From: Nonomuraea sediminis
GTDB lineage: Bacteria; Actinomycetota; Actinomycetes; Streptosporangiales; Streptosporangiaceae
Direction of reading: 5' to 3'
DNA length: 64,000 nucleotides
Assembly (NCBI RefSeq): GCF_018531495.1
Contig: NZ_JAHDTI010000001.1
Location: 1,116,001 to 1,180,000, forward strand
Shown here one piece after another: positions 8,291 through 16,329 of the stretch. Position 1 is the first letter of the stretch. Every line of letters begins with the position of its first letter. The notes under the pieces were generated by a model that did not search any database, was not told where the DNA came from, and saw only the letters and a program-made list of their open reading frames with translations. Position numbers and translations under genes: made by a program.

Positions 8291-9370
8291 TCAGGGGACC
8301 TGCCAGCCTCGTTCGTGGAGGGCCTGGGTCAGGGTGGTGACCGCCTGGGGCTGGACCGAGAGTTCGGCCAGGCCCAGGGGGAGGCCGGGGGCGTGCTCGA
8401 GGCGGACGTCCTCGACGTTGACGCCGACCTCGTCGCACACCTGGAACAGATGGGCGAGCTGGCCGGGGCGGTCGCCGATGACCACCTGGACGACGGCGTA
8501 GGCCGCGGCGGGGCCGCCGTGCTTGCCGGGGATGCGGCCGTGGCCGGCGACGCCGCGCTTGAGCAGCTGCGTGAGGTCGGAGGTGGCGGTGCCGTCGCCC
8601 TCGGCAAGGGCGCGCAGCGCGGTGGCCGCCTCGGACAGGTCCTGGGCCACCGCCTCGAGCACCTCCGCCACGGGGGCGGCGTTGCCGGACAGGATGCCCA
8701 GCCACAGGCCCGGGTCGCTGCCCGCGATCCTGGTGACGTCCCGAACCCCCTGCCCGGCCAGGCCCAGCGCCACGTCGGGCGCCTCGGCCAGGCGGGCGGC
8801 CACCGCGGAGGCGGCCACGTGCGGGGCGTGCGAGACGACGGCGACGGCCTGGTCGTGCTCCTCCGCGGGAACCTGGACGGCGTTGGCGCCGCAGAGCTCG
8901 ACCAGCGCGCCGAGTGCCGCCACGGCCTCGGGGGCGGCCTCGTCCGTGGGGCAGAGCGCCCACGGGCGGCCGAGGAACAAATCGGACCTGGCCGCTCCCG
9001 GGCCCGACTTCTCGCGGCCGGCCAGCGGGTGGGAGGCGACGTACGTGCTCATGTCGCAGCCGAGCTGGGTGGCCTTGGCGATGGGCTCGACCTTCACGCT
9101 GGCCACGTCGGTGTAGAACCTGGCCGCGCCGGCCTCCTGGAGCGCCAGCAGCTCGGTCGCCACGTGCGCCGGGGGGACCGCGATGACGGCGAGGTCGGCC
9201 TGCGGCCCGGCGGGATCCCATTCCTCGCCGGCGCCGAGCTCCCTGGCCAGCCGTACCGCCCCTTGGTCGCGGTCGGCGAGCAGGACGCGCACGTCCTTCT
9301 GGCGCAGGGCCAGCGCGATGGAGGTGCCGATGAGGCCGGTGCCGACCACGAGCACACTACGGAGTTCCAT
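8291..9370 (-). CDS. tyrA: Prephenate dehydrogenase with ACT domain
   Basis: A 359-residue enzyme that oxidatively decarboxylates prephenate to 4-hydroxyphenylpyruvate in tyrosine synthesis. The nucleotide-binding motif GTGLIGTSIALAL lies at residues 10-22 and the family motif SHPLAGREKSG near 113-123. A C-terminal ACT-type domain begins near residue 285 (VVIGDRPGQLAHLF) and probably senses tyrosine. It lies 30 bp downstream of aroH, which makes its substrate, so the two form a small aromatic amino acid unit. Prephenate versus arogenate specificity cannot be decided by eye. Confidence 0.93.
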   Translation of the reverse strand: MELRSVLVVGTGLIGTSIALALRQKDVRVLLADRDQGAVRLARELGAGEEWDPAGPQADLAVIAVPPAHVATELLALQEAGAARFYTDVASVKVEPIAKATQLGCDMSTYVASHPLAGREKSGPGAARSDLFLGRPWALCPTDEAAPEAVAALGALVELCGANAVQVPAEEHDQAVAVVSHAPHVAASAVAARLAEAPDVALGLAGQGVRDVTRIAGSDPGLWLGILSGNAAPVAEVLEAVAQDLSEAATALRALAEGDGTATSDLTQLLKRGVAGHGRIPGKHGGPAAAYAVVQVVIGDRPGQLAHLFQVCDEVGVNVEDVRLEHAPGLPLGLAELSVQPQAVTTLTQALHERGWQVP

Positions 9371-9400
9371 GGCCTTTTCCTGAACTGTTGAGCTCTGAAG

Positions 9401-9760
9401 TTATTGTGCTATGTCCTGGCGGAGCGCGACCGCGCCCCGCAGGTAGACGTGCTGGATCTCCGAGCGCGGACGGTCGGTCTCCACGTGCGCCATCAGCCGC
9501 ACGACCCGGGGCAGCGCGCCGGGCACGTCGATCTCGGTGCAGCAGATCAGCGGCACCTCGTGGAAGCCGAGCTTGCGCGCGGCCAGTGCGGGGAACTCAG
9601 ACGTCAGGTCGGGCGTGGCGGTGAACAGCACGCTGATCACGTCGTCGGTCGTCAGCCGGTTGCGCTCCATGATCTCGCTGACCAGCTCGGTCGTACCCTC
9701 GATGATCGCGTCGCGGTGGTTCGCGTCCACCTGGATCGCGCCGCGGATCGCCCGCACCAT
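9401..9760 (-). CDS. aroH: Chorismate mutase, AroH type
   Basis: A 119-residue monofunctional chorismate mutase of the trimeric Bacillus AroH fold, which converts chorismate to prephenate for tyrA next door. Active-site counterparts are visible: Arg6 in MVRAIRGA, Cys74 and Glu76 in ICCTEIDVPG, Arg88 in RVVRLMAH and Tyr106 in HVYLRGAV. Length matches the family (about 120 residues). ATG at 9760 opens the conserved MVRAIRGA; the longer in-frame extension upstream runs into rluB as shadow. It is preceded by a short hairpin (9784-9809), so it may have its own promoter. Confidence 0.94.
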   Translation of the reverse strand: MVRAIRGAIQVDANHRDAIIEGTTELVSEIMERNRLTTDDVISVLFTATPDLTSEFPALAARKLGFHEVPLICCTEIDVPGALPRVVRLMAHVETDRPRSEIQHVYLRGAVALRQDIAQ

Positions 9761-9783
9761 GTGAGTTCCCCTCGATATGGGTG

Positions 9784-9809
9784 GGAGCCCGCGCGTTCGC
9801 ACGGGCTCC
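9784..9809 (-). terminator. Short hairpin between rluB and aroH
   Basis: Arms GGAGCCCG (9784-9791) and CGGGCTCC (9802-9809) can pair around a 10-base loop in the 65-bp gap between the rluB stop and the aroH start. It could end the condensin/rluB transcript or shape the aroH leader. There is no T-tract, so the role is only a suggestion. Confidence 0.35.
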
Positions 9810-9825
9810 GCCGATTCTGCCCAGA

Positions 9826-11673
9826 TTACAGCTTTACTGCCGCATAAAGGTCGCCGACTTCCTTCAGCGACAGCGCCCTGACCGTGCCCGGCTTGGTACG
9901 GCCCAGCTTGACCGGCCCGAACTCGATCCTGGCCAGGTCGATGACGCGGTGGCCGGCTTCCTCGAGCATGCGCCTGACGACGTGCTTGCGCCCCTCGTGC
10001 AGCACGACCTCCACCAGCGCCTGCTGGCCGTGCTCCTGCACGATCGAGAAGTCGTCGGCGCGGGCCAGGCCGTCCTCCAGCTCGATGCCCTGCTTGAGCC
10101 TGCGGCCCAGGTCGCGCGGGATCGGGCCCGGGACCTTGGCCCAGTACTTCTTCTGCACGCCGTAGCTGGGGTGCGTCAGCCGGTTGGCCAGCTCGCCGTC
10201 GTTGGTGAGCAGCAGCAGGCCCTCGGTCTCGGTGTCGAGCCTGCCCACGTGGAACAGCCTGGGCGCCAGCTCCTGGACGAAGTCGGCCAGGCACGGGCGG
10301 CCCTGCGGGTCGTCCATCGTGGACACGACGCCGATCGGCTTGTTCAGCGCGTAGTAGACCAGGTCGGGCGCGGTCGGGATGCGCTTGCCGTCGACGTGGA
10401 TGACCTGCTTGGCGGGGTCGACCTTGGCGCCGAACCTGCGCACGACCTGGCCGTTCACGGTGACCCGGCCGTCGCCGATCATCTCCTCGCACGCCCTGCG
10501 GCTGGCGACGCCCGCCTGGGCCAGCACCTTCTGCAGCCGGACGCCGTCGGGCACCTCGGTGGTGTCGCGCTCGTCGGTGTAGCCCGGCTCGTAGAAGTTG
10601 CGGTCACGGATGGGCTGCTTGGCGGTCTTGAACGGGTTCTGCGGCTTCTGGGGGCTACGGTTCCCGCCGATCGTCTGCACGTCGTCGCGCCTGCCGGTAC
10701 GGCTGGCCCGCACGGAACCCGTGTCCCGGCCGCCCGCCGGACCGTCGGCGCGCTTGCCGTAGCGGGCCCTGGTCGTCTCCGGACCGCGCGCGGGGCGCTC
10801 GGACGCGGATCCACGACCGTCACGCTCGAACCCGCGGTCCCGCCCGTAACCACGGTTACCGCGGTCGTCGGTACGGTTCCCCCGGTCGTCGGCCCGGTCC
10901 CGGCCGAAGCCACGGTTCCCACGGTCGTCGCGGCCCCCGCCGAAGCCACGGTCTCCGCGGTCGTCGCGACCCTGGCTGAAGCCACGGTTGCCGCGGTCGT
11001 CGCCACGGTCCCGGCTGAAGCCACGGTTGCCGCGGTCGTCGCGGCCTCCGCCGAAGCCGCGGTCGTCGCGGCCCGTGCCCCGGTTCTGGGTGTAGCCACG
11101 GTCGCGGCTACCGCCGCGGTCGTCGCGGTCCCGGTTGCCGCCGCGGTCGTCGCCACGGTCCCTGCCGAAGCCACGGTCTCCGCGGTCGTTGCGGTCCCTG
11201 CTGAACCCGCGGTCGCCGCGGTCGTCGCGGTCACGGCTGTAGCCGCGGTCGGAGGGGCGGTCGCCGCGGGAGCGGTCACGGGGGGCAGGCCCGCCGTACC
11301 GGGCGCGCGAACCTCCGCGGGAGTCGTCATCGCGACGCCCACCACGGAAGTCGTCGCGGCTACGGACGTCGTCCCGGTTGCGGGAGTCGTCGTCGCGACG
11401 CTCAGCGCGGAACGAGCCGCGGGAATCGTCGCTGCGCGGGCGGAACGAGCCGCGGGAGTCGTCACGACGGTCGGCGCGGAACGAGCCGCGGGAGTCGTCG
11501 CTGCGCGGGGCGCGGGGGGAGTCGTCATTGCGGCGGGCGCCGCGGCTGTCGGCGCGGAATGAGCCGCGCGTGTCGTCGGAGCGGAAGGCGGGACGGCCGC
11601 CCCGGCTACCGGAGCCGGTGGCGCGTCCGCGACCGCGTCCATCACCGGACGGGGTGCTTCGCCTGTTGATCAC
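9826..11673 (-). CDS. rluB: 23S rRNA pseudouridine synthase with long RG/DR-repeat N-terminal tail
   Basis: A 615-residue RsuA/RluB-type pseudouridine synthase. The conserved part is the last 240 residues: an S4 RNA-binding domain (VRLQKVLAQAGVASRRACEE) and the catalytic segment HVGRLDTETEGLLLLTNDG, whose Asp is the nucleophile, with LNKPIGVVST and EGRKHVVRRML. The first 330 or so residues are an arginine/aspartate/glycine low-complexity tail made of units such as DDRGNRGF and SRDRGDDRG, far longer than in RluB of Escherichia coli. Such tails are known to bind RNA in other proteins; here that is inference. GTG at 11673 overlaps the scpB stop (GTGA). RluB rather than RluE/RsuA is inferred from the scpAB neighbourhood. 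Confidence 0.88.
   Translation of the reverse strand: MINRRSTPSGDGRGRGRATGSGSRGGRPAFRSDDTRGSFRADSRGARRNDDSPRAPRSDDSRGSFRADRRDDSRGSFRPRSDDSRGSFRAERRDDDSRNRDDVRSRDDFRGGRRDDDSRGGSRARYGGPAPRDRSRGDRPSDRGYSRDRDDRGDRGFSRDRNDRGDRGFGRDRGDDRGGNRDRDDRGGSRDRGYTQNRGTGRDDRGFGGGRDDRGNRGFSRDRGDDRGNRGFSQGRDDRGDRGFGGGRDDRGNRGFGRDRADDRGNRTDDRGNRGYGRDRGFERDGRGSASERPARGPETTRARYGKRADGPAGGRDTGSVRASRTGRRDDVQTIGGNRSPQKPQNPFKTAKQPIRDRNFYEPGYTDERDTTEVPDGVRLQKVLAQAGVASRRACEEMIGDGRVTVNGQVVRRFGAKVDPAKQVIHVDGKRIPTAPDLVYYALNKPIGVVSTMDDPQGRPCLADFVQELAPRLFHVGRLDTETEGLLLLTNDGELANRLTHPSYGVQKKYWAKVPGPIPRDLGRRLKQGIELEDGLARADDFSIVQEHGQQALVEVVLHEGRKHVVRRMLEEAGHRVIDLARIEFGPVKLGRTKPGTVRALSLKEVGDLYAAVKL
10690..11640 (-). repeat. DR/RG codon repeats in the rluB tail
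   Basis: Imperfect short repeats encode arginine-, aspartate- and glycine-rich units of about 8-12 residues. The DNA repeats keywords such as CGGTCGTCGCGG. They lie fully within the reading frame and give long open frames on the opposite strand that are artefacts of composition. Confidence 0.75.
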
Positions 11674-12926
11674 TTCGTTATCTCCTCGAGGTTCTCCACG
11701 TCGTCAGGGAGGAAAGGAGCGAGCTCGGGAAGCTCGCCCAGGTCCTTCAGTCCCAGACGCTCCAGGAAGTATGAGCTTGTCCGGTAGAGCACTGCCTGGC
11801 TCTCCGGGTCGGTGCCGGCCTCCTCGACCAGCCCCCTGGCGACGAGAGTCCGCATGACTCCGTCGCTGTTCACGCCGCGTACCGCGGCCACGCGGGCACG
11901 GCTCACCGGTTGCCGGTAAGCCACGACCGCGAGAGTCTCCAGCGCGGCCTGGGTCAGCCGCGTCTGCTGGCCGTCACGGACGAACCGCTCGACCAGGGCC
12001 GCGCAGTCGGCACGCGTGTAGTAACGCCAGCCGCCCGCGACCTCCCTCAGATCAAACCCCCGGCCCGCCTCGGTGTATTCCGCCGCCAGCTCACGAAGTG
12101 CCGCCGACACCTCATGGGTGGGCCGCTCGAGCACCTGCGCCAGCGTCACCTCGGCGACCGGCTCGTCCACCACCATCAAAATCGCCTCAAGCGCCGCCCG
12201 CAGGCCGGGCCCCGCCGCGCCCCCCACGACATCCTCGTCGCCCGCACCGCTCACGTCACCCGCGAGCTCATCCCCCGCCGCCACGGACGGGGCGTCCGCG
12301 GGTACCCAAGTCTCGGCCCTCACATCGCTCGCGTCACCCGCGAGCTCGTCGTCCGCCGCCGCGGACGGGGCGTCCTCGGGGGCCCACCGCTCGGGTTCGG
12401 AGTTCTCGTCCGTCGCCTCGGCGGGCGCGACCGGAGACTCCTGCTCGGGCGCGCGCCTTGCGCCGGGCACCGCCGCACCCAGACTCGCCGTACCGGCGTC
12501 AGGGAAACCGGCCGGCAGCGCCGGATCCTCACCTTCTCCCCCGGTACGGCCGACAGGCTCGAAATCCGCACCCTCGGCAGGCTCGGAACCCGCGCTCTCG
12601 GTACGGCCGACAGGCGCGGAAGCCGCGTCCCCGTCATGGTTGGCGGGCTCGGAACCCGCGTCCCCATCGTGGCCAGCGGGCTCGGGATCCACGTCCCCCG
12701 GCTCACCGAGACCCGCGATGCGGTCGTCGTGCTCGCCCCGGCGGGCGGCGGGTACGTCAGGAGCGGCGGGCGCGGGATCGGCAGGCTGCGGCGCGTCGGC
12801 GGGCAGGGGCTCGGCGGGGTCGGCGGGTGGCGCGGGCTCGGCGGGGTCGGGAGGGCCTGCCGTACCGGCCAGGGAGCCCGGGAGGGTCATCCAGGCGGGC
12901 AGGTCCGAGTCGCCGTGCTTACTCAT
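11670..12926 (-). CDS. scpB: SMC-ScpAB condensin subunit ScpB, N-terminally extended
   Basis: A 418-residue protein whose last 178 residues are a typical ScpB with two winged-helix domains (starting GLRAALEAILMVVDEP and containing TQAALETLAVVAYRQPVSR and VRGVNSDGVMRTLVARGLV). ScpB binds ScpA and regulates the SMC condensin during chromosome segregation. The first 240 residues are an acidic Ala/Pro/Glu/Asp-rich, probably disordered extension. It includes a roughly 26-residue tandem duplication (WAPEDAPSAAADDELAG and WVPADAPSVAAGDELAG). ATG at 12926 overlaps the end of scpA by 8 bp and is chosen over a start further inside scpA. Its TGA overlaps the GTG of rluB. Confidence 0.92.
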   Translation of the reverse strand: MSKHGDSDLPAWMTLPGSLAGTAGPPDPAEPAPPADPAEPLPADAPQPADPAPAAPDVPAARRGEHDDRIAGLGEPGDVDPEPAGHDGDAGSEPANHDGDAASAPVGRTESAGSEPAEGADFEPVGRTGGEGEDPALPAGFPDAGTASLGAAVPGARRAPEQESPVAPAEATDENSEPERWAPEDAPSAAADDELAGDASDVRAETWVPADAPSVAAGDELAGDVSGAGDEDVVGGAAGPGLRAALEAILMVVDEPVAEVTLAQVLERPTHEVSAALRELAAEYTEAGRGFDLREVAGGWRYYTRADCAALVERFVRDGQQTRLTQAALETLAVVAYRQPVSRARVAAVRGVNSDGVMRTLVARGLVEEAGTDPESQAVLYRTSSYFLERLGLKDLGELPELAPFLPDDVENLEEITK

Positions 12927-13731
12927 CGGTTCGCTTCTCCGCGCTCTCTTCGTAGTCGTCGCCCACCGAGACGTCGCCCTCGTCCGCCCCCGTCCAGGTG
13001 ACATGCAGGTCGCCCAGCGGCTCGAGCTGGTCGAACGTGACCGCCGACTCCCGGAAGAGCTCCAGCACGGCCAGGAAGCGGGCGATGATCTCGAAGGTCC
13101 CCTCGCAGTCGGCGACCAGGGCGCGGAAGGTCGCCTTGCGCATCCGCCGCAGCCGCTGGACCAGGATAGCCGCCTGTTCGCGTACCGAGGCGAGCGGCTG
13201 GTAGATGTGGCCGACCGAGACGGTGGGCGGCAGCTTGGGGGTGAAGGCCCTGGCGGCGATCCTGGCCAGCTCGTCGGGCCCGATGCCGAGCACCAGCTCG
13301 GGCAGGAGGTTGGCGAACTGCGGCTCCATGGGCACCGTACGGGGATAGCGCAGGGACTCCTGGGCCATCATCCCCGCGAAGACCTTCGCCACCTCCTTGT
13401 AGGCCTTGTACTGCAGCAGGCGGGCGAACAGCAGGTCGCGGGCCTCGAGCAGCGCCAGGTCCTCCTCGTCCTCGACCTCGCCGGAGGGCAGCAGCCGGGC
13501 CGCCTTCAGGTCGAGCAGCGTGGCGGCGACCAGCAGGAAGTGGCTGGTCTGGTCAAGGTCCCACTCGGGCCCGCGCGACTTGATGTAGGCGATGAACTCG
13601 TCGGTGACCTTGGAGAGCGAGACCTCGGTGATGTCCAGCTTGTGCTTGGAGATGAGCCCGAGCAGCAGGTCGAAGGGACCTTCGAAAACGTCCAGGTGGA
13701 CCTGGAACCCCTGCTCGGCCGGAGATGTCAC
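12919..13731 (-). CDS. scpA: Condensin kleisin subunit ScpA
   Basis: A 270-residue kleisin that bridges the SMC heads and recruits ScpB for chromosome compaction. The N terminus carries the family signature HLDVFEGPFDLLLGLISKHKLDITEVSLSKV (residues 12-42). A helical middle has Leu-rich HFLLVAATLLDLKAARLLP, and the C-terminal part forms the winged helix that binds the SMC head. GTG at 13731 overlaps the parA stop (GTGA), and scpB begins inside its last codons, so parA, scpA and scpB are coupled. Length is normal for actinobacteria. Confidence 0.95.
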   Translation of the reverse strand: MTSPAEQGFQVHLDVFEGPFDLLLGLISKHKLDITEVSLSKVTDEFIAYIKSRGPEWDLDQTSHFLLVAATLLDLKAARLLPSGEVEDEEDLALLEARDLLFARLLQYKAYKEVAKVFAGMMAQESLRYPRTVPMEPQFANLLPELVLGIGPDELARIAARAFTPKLPPTVSVGHIYQPLASVREQAAILVQRLRRMRKATFRALVADCEGTFEIIARFLAVLELFRESAVTFDQLEPLGDLHVTWTGADEGDVSVGDDYEESAEKRTDE

Positions 13732-14669
13732 CTGGACATTGTCGCAGGCTGCGGCCAGCGCGACAGCACCTCTCTGGCCAGCTCCCGGTAAGCGTTCGCG
13801 CCGAGCGAGGACGGGTCGAACGTGGTGATCGGCTCACCGGCGACCGTGGCGTCCGGGAAGCGGACGGTCCTGTTGATCACCGTGTGGAAGACCTTGTCGC
13901 CGAACGCCTCGACGACGCGGGCGAGCACCTCGCGGCCGTGCAGCGTGCGGGCGTCGTACATGGTGGCGAGCAGGCCCTCGATCTCGAGGTCCTCGTTGAG
14001 CCGCTCCTGCACCTTGGTGATGGTGTCCATGAGCAGGGCGACGCCGCGCAGCGCGAAGAACTCGCACTCCAGCGGCACCATGACACCCGCCGCGCAGGTC
14101 AGCGCGTTGATCGTGAGCAGGCCGAGCGAGGGCTGGCAGTCGATCAGGCACACGTCGTAGTGCGGCAGCAGCGGCTTGAGCACCCGGCCGAGCACCTGCT
14201 CGCGGGCCACCTCGGTGACGAGCTGGACCTCGGCCGCGGACAGGTCGATGTTGCTCGGCAGCAGGTCGAGGCCATCGACGCCGGTCTCGAGGAGCACGTC
14301 CTCGGCGGTGATGTTCCTCTCCATCAGCAGGTTGTAGACCGTCAGGTCGAGCTGGAGCGGGTTGATCCCGAGGCCGACCGACAGGGCGCCCTGCGGGTCG
14401 AAATCGACCAGCAGCACCTTCAGCCCGCACTCGACGAGCGCGGCACCGAGGTTGATGGTGGTGGTCGTCTTGCCGACGCCGCCCTTCTGGTTGACCATCG
14501 CGACCACCCGGGCCGGTCCGTGCGTCTCGCGGGGCACAGGCTCGGGGAACGTCGGGCGGGGCCGCCTGGTCGGGCCCAGGTTCACGCCGCTGGATGGCGT
14601 GTCTGTCTTGGTGTCGCCCCAGGGGTTGTCGGGGGTCCCCGGGGTCGAACCGTTGGTCTTCACAGTCAC
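13728..14669 (-). CDS. ParA-family chromosome partitioning ATPase
   Basis: A 313-residue Walker-type ATPase. The deviant Walker A, KGGVGKTTT (residues 62-70), is followed by DFDPQGALS and a Walker B-type LIDCQPSLGLL near 175-185, as in ParA/Soj. About 50 Pro/Thr-rich residues precede the ATPase and are probably disordered. No parB lies beside it. Such orphan ParA genes upstream of scpAB are a conserved actinobacterial arrangement distinct from the parAB locus near oriC, known from other genomes. The likely role is positioning or segregation together with condensin; the exact cargo is not known. GTG at 14669 is the start chosen; a second GTG two codons in is possible. Confidence 0.9.
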   Translation of the reverse strand: MTVKTNGSTPGTPDNPWGDTKTDTPSSGVNLGPTRRPRPTFPEPVPRETHGPARVVAMVNQKGGVGKTTTTINLGAALVECGLKVLLVDFDPQGALSVGLGINPLQLDLTVYNLLMERNITAEDVLLETGVDGLDLLPSNIDLSAAEVQLVTEVAREQVLGRVLKPLLPHYDVCLIDCQPSLGLLTINALTCAAGVMVPLECEFFALRGVALLMDTITKVQERLNEDLEIEGLLATMYDARTLHGREVLARVVEAFGDKVFHTVINRTVRFPDATVAGEPITTFDPSSLGANAYRELAREVLSRWPQPATMSR

Positions 14670-14784
14670 CAGCTCGAACCTCCCTGACGATCCCGAACCG
14701 GACCGTCCGGACGGACACTATGGCGTCGGCACTTAACGCAGCAAGGCGGCACGCCGGAACCGCCGCACGTCGAAAGACTATAGA

Positions 14785-15699
14785 TCACTGCCGGGCGCGG
14801 GGGTGCGCCGCGGCGTAGACCTCTCTGAGCTTGTCGACGGTGACCAGGGTGTACACCTGGGTCGTGGTCACCGAGGCGTGGCCCAGCAGTTCCTGCACCA
14901 CCCTAACGTCGGCGCCGCCGTCGAGGAGGTGAGTTGCGAAGGAATGCCGTAGGACATGCGGGGAAATCCCCTTTAGCCCGGCGCGTTCCGCCGCGGCCTG
15001 CAGCACCTCCCAGGCGCCCTGCCGGGTCAGCCGCCCGCCGCGCGCGTTGAGGAAGATCGCGGGGGTGCCGCGCCCGTGCGCGAGCAGGCCGGGACGGGCG
15101 CGCACCAGGTAGGCGTCCAGCGCGCCCCTGGCGTACCGGCCGAGGGGGACGACCCGGGTGCGGCCGCCCTTGCCGCGCAGCCGTACCTGGTCGTGCTCGA
15201 CGTCGTCGACGGCGAGTCCCACCGCCTCGGAGATGCGGGCGCCCGTGCCGTACAGCACCTCGAGCAGGGCGCGGTTGCGGAGGGTCAGCGGCGCGCCGTC
15301 GGGGCCCGAGGCGGCGATGAGGCGCTCGACCTCGTCGACCGTGATCGCCTTGGGCAGGCGGCGCAGCTGGCGCGGCGGCCGCACCTCGTGGGCGGGATCG
15401 TGCTCGGTCACCCCTTCGCGCAGGGCGAAGCGGTGCAGCCCGCGCACCGCCGAGACGGCCCTGGCGGCGGAGCTGGCCACCAGGGCGGGGTGCTCGCCGT
15501 CGCCCTCGCGCAGCGCGGCGAGGAAGCCGAGCACGTCGGACTCCCCCACGTCCGACAGGTCGGCGCGGCCGCGCGAGCGCAGGTGGTCGACGTAGCGGCG
15601 CAGGTCGCGCCGGTAGGAGGCGAGTGTGTTGGCAGCCAGGCCGCGCTCCACCGCCAGGTGGGCGAGGTAGCTGGAGAGCACCGCCTCCACGAAACTCAC
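14785..15699 (-). CDS. xerD: Tyrosine recombinase XerD
   Basis: A 304-residue site-specific recombinase that with XerC resolves chromosome dimers at dif. The catalytic set is complete: Arg155 ([11 protein letters not shown]), Lys177 ([13 protein letters not shown]), His248 and Arg251 ([14 protein letters not shown]), His274 ([11 protein letters not shown]) and the Tyr283 nucleophile (VYTLV). The N-terminal SAM-like core-binding domain spans about residues 5-100. GTG at 15699 overlaps the Nudix stop. Its position in the pyrG-Nudix-xerD-parA-scpAB block marks it as the housekeeping enzyme, not a mobile-element integrase. Confidence 0.95.
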   Translation of the reverse strand: MSFVEAVLSSYLAHLAVERGLAANTLASYRRDLRRYVDHLRSRGRADLSDVGESDVLGFLAALREGDGEHPALVASSAARAVSAVRGLHRFALREGVTEHDPAHEVRPPRQLRRLPKAITVDEVERLIAASGPDGAPLTLRNRALLEVLYGTGARISEAVGLAVDDVEHDQVRLRGKGGRTRVVPLGRYARGALDAYLVRARPGLLAHGRGTPAIFLNARGGRLTRQGAWEVLQAAAERAGLKGISPHVLRHSFATHLLDGGADVRVVQELLGHASVTTTQVYTLVTVDKLREVYAAAHPRARQ

Positions 15700-16307
15700 T
15701 CCTCAGGTGCGTCGGCGGGCCTCAACCGCGCGAAACCCTCGGCCGAAGCCGCGTATGCGGCGAGGATACCGGCCGCCGTCGGAGAATTGTGGATCATTCC
15801 CGCGAGCACGTGTTCGACCGCCTCCTGCAGCGGCATCCAGATCGTCGGCATGTCGGCCTCCTCGTGCTGGCGCACGAAGGTGATCTCCTCCTCGGGGATG
15901 GCGCTGAGGCCGCGGGCGAGGAAGATGCGCGAGCGCTCGTCGGAGGCGCCCGGGGTGATGAACAGGTCGAGCAGCGTGTGCCAGGTGTCGGCGCGGTAGC
16001 CGGCCTCCTCCTCCAGCTCGCGCGCTGCCAGGTCGACCAGCGGCTCACCCGGGCGGTCGCGCAACCCCGCCGGCAGCTCCCACAGCAGGTGCTTGACCGC
16101 GTGCCGGTACTGGCGCAGCAGCAGCACGTATCCCCGCTCGTCGAGCGCGACGACGGTGACCGAGCCCGGGTGTGAGATCAGGTCACGCTCCGCGACGTCG
16201 CCGTCCGGCATGCGCACGGCTTCCGTGGTGACCTTCAACAGCCGGGTGCGCAGGCGCTCGGTGGAGGATACGACCTCCCACTTGTCCGCAGTGTCACGTA
16301 CGTGCAT
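15696..16307 (-). CDS. Nudix hydrolase, ADP-ribose pyrophosphatase type
   Basis: A 203-residue Nudix enzyme probably splitting ADP-ribose to AMP and ribose 5-phosphate. The Nudix box is visible as GLRDRPGE (residues 91-98) followed by [11 protein letters not shown]. It has one extra residue between the first Gly and Glu, as I recall for the Mycobacterium ADP-ribose pyrophosphatase. Upstream lie the ELPAG motif and a substrate-binding strand [17 protein letters not shown] typical of ADPRases. ATG at 16307 is preferred over a start 26 codons upstream because that extension is poorly conserved in character and overlaps the TIR-macro gene. It is 22 bp downstream of that gene and coupled to xerD. 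Confidence 0.92.
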   Translation of the reverse strand: MHVRDTADKWEVVSSTERLRTRLLKVTTEAVRMPDGDVAERDLISHPGSVTVVALDERGYVLLLRQYRHAVKHLLWELPAGLRDRPGEPLVDLAARELEEEAGYRADTWHTLLDLFITPGASDERSRIFLARGLSAIPEEEITFVRQHEEADMPTIWMPLQEAVEHVLAGMIHNSPTAAGILAAYAASAEGFARLRPADAPEE

Positions 16308-16329
16308 TCGCCCACCGTAACGCAGGCGA

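Noticed and set aside
9781..11562. Plus-strand Ala/Val/Thr repeat protein opposite rluB
   Set aside because: Mirror of the DR/RG repeat tail of rluB on the other strand; high GC periodicity leaves both strands open.
14785..15699. Integrase of a mobile element
   Set aside because: Tyrosine recombinase is complete but sits in the housekeeping pyrG-xerD-parA-scpAB block and matches XerD; no att sites or phage genes nearby.
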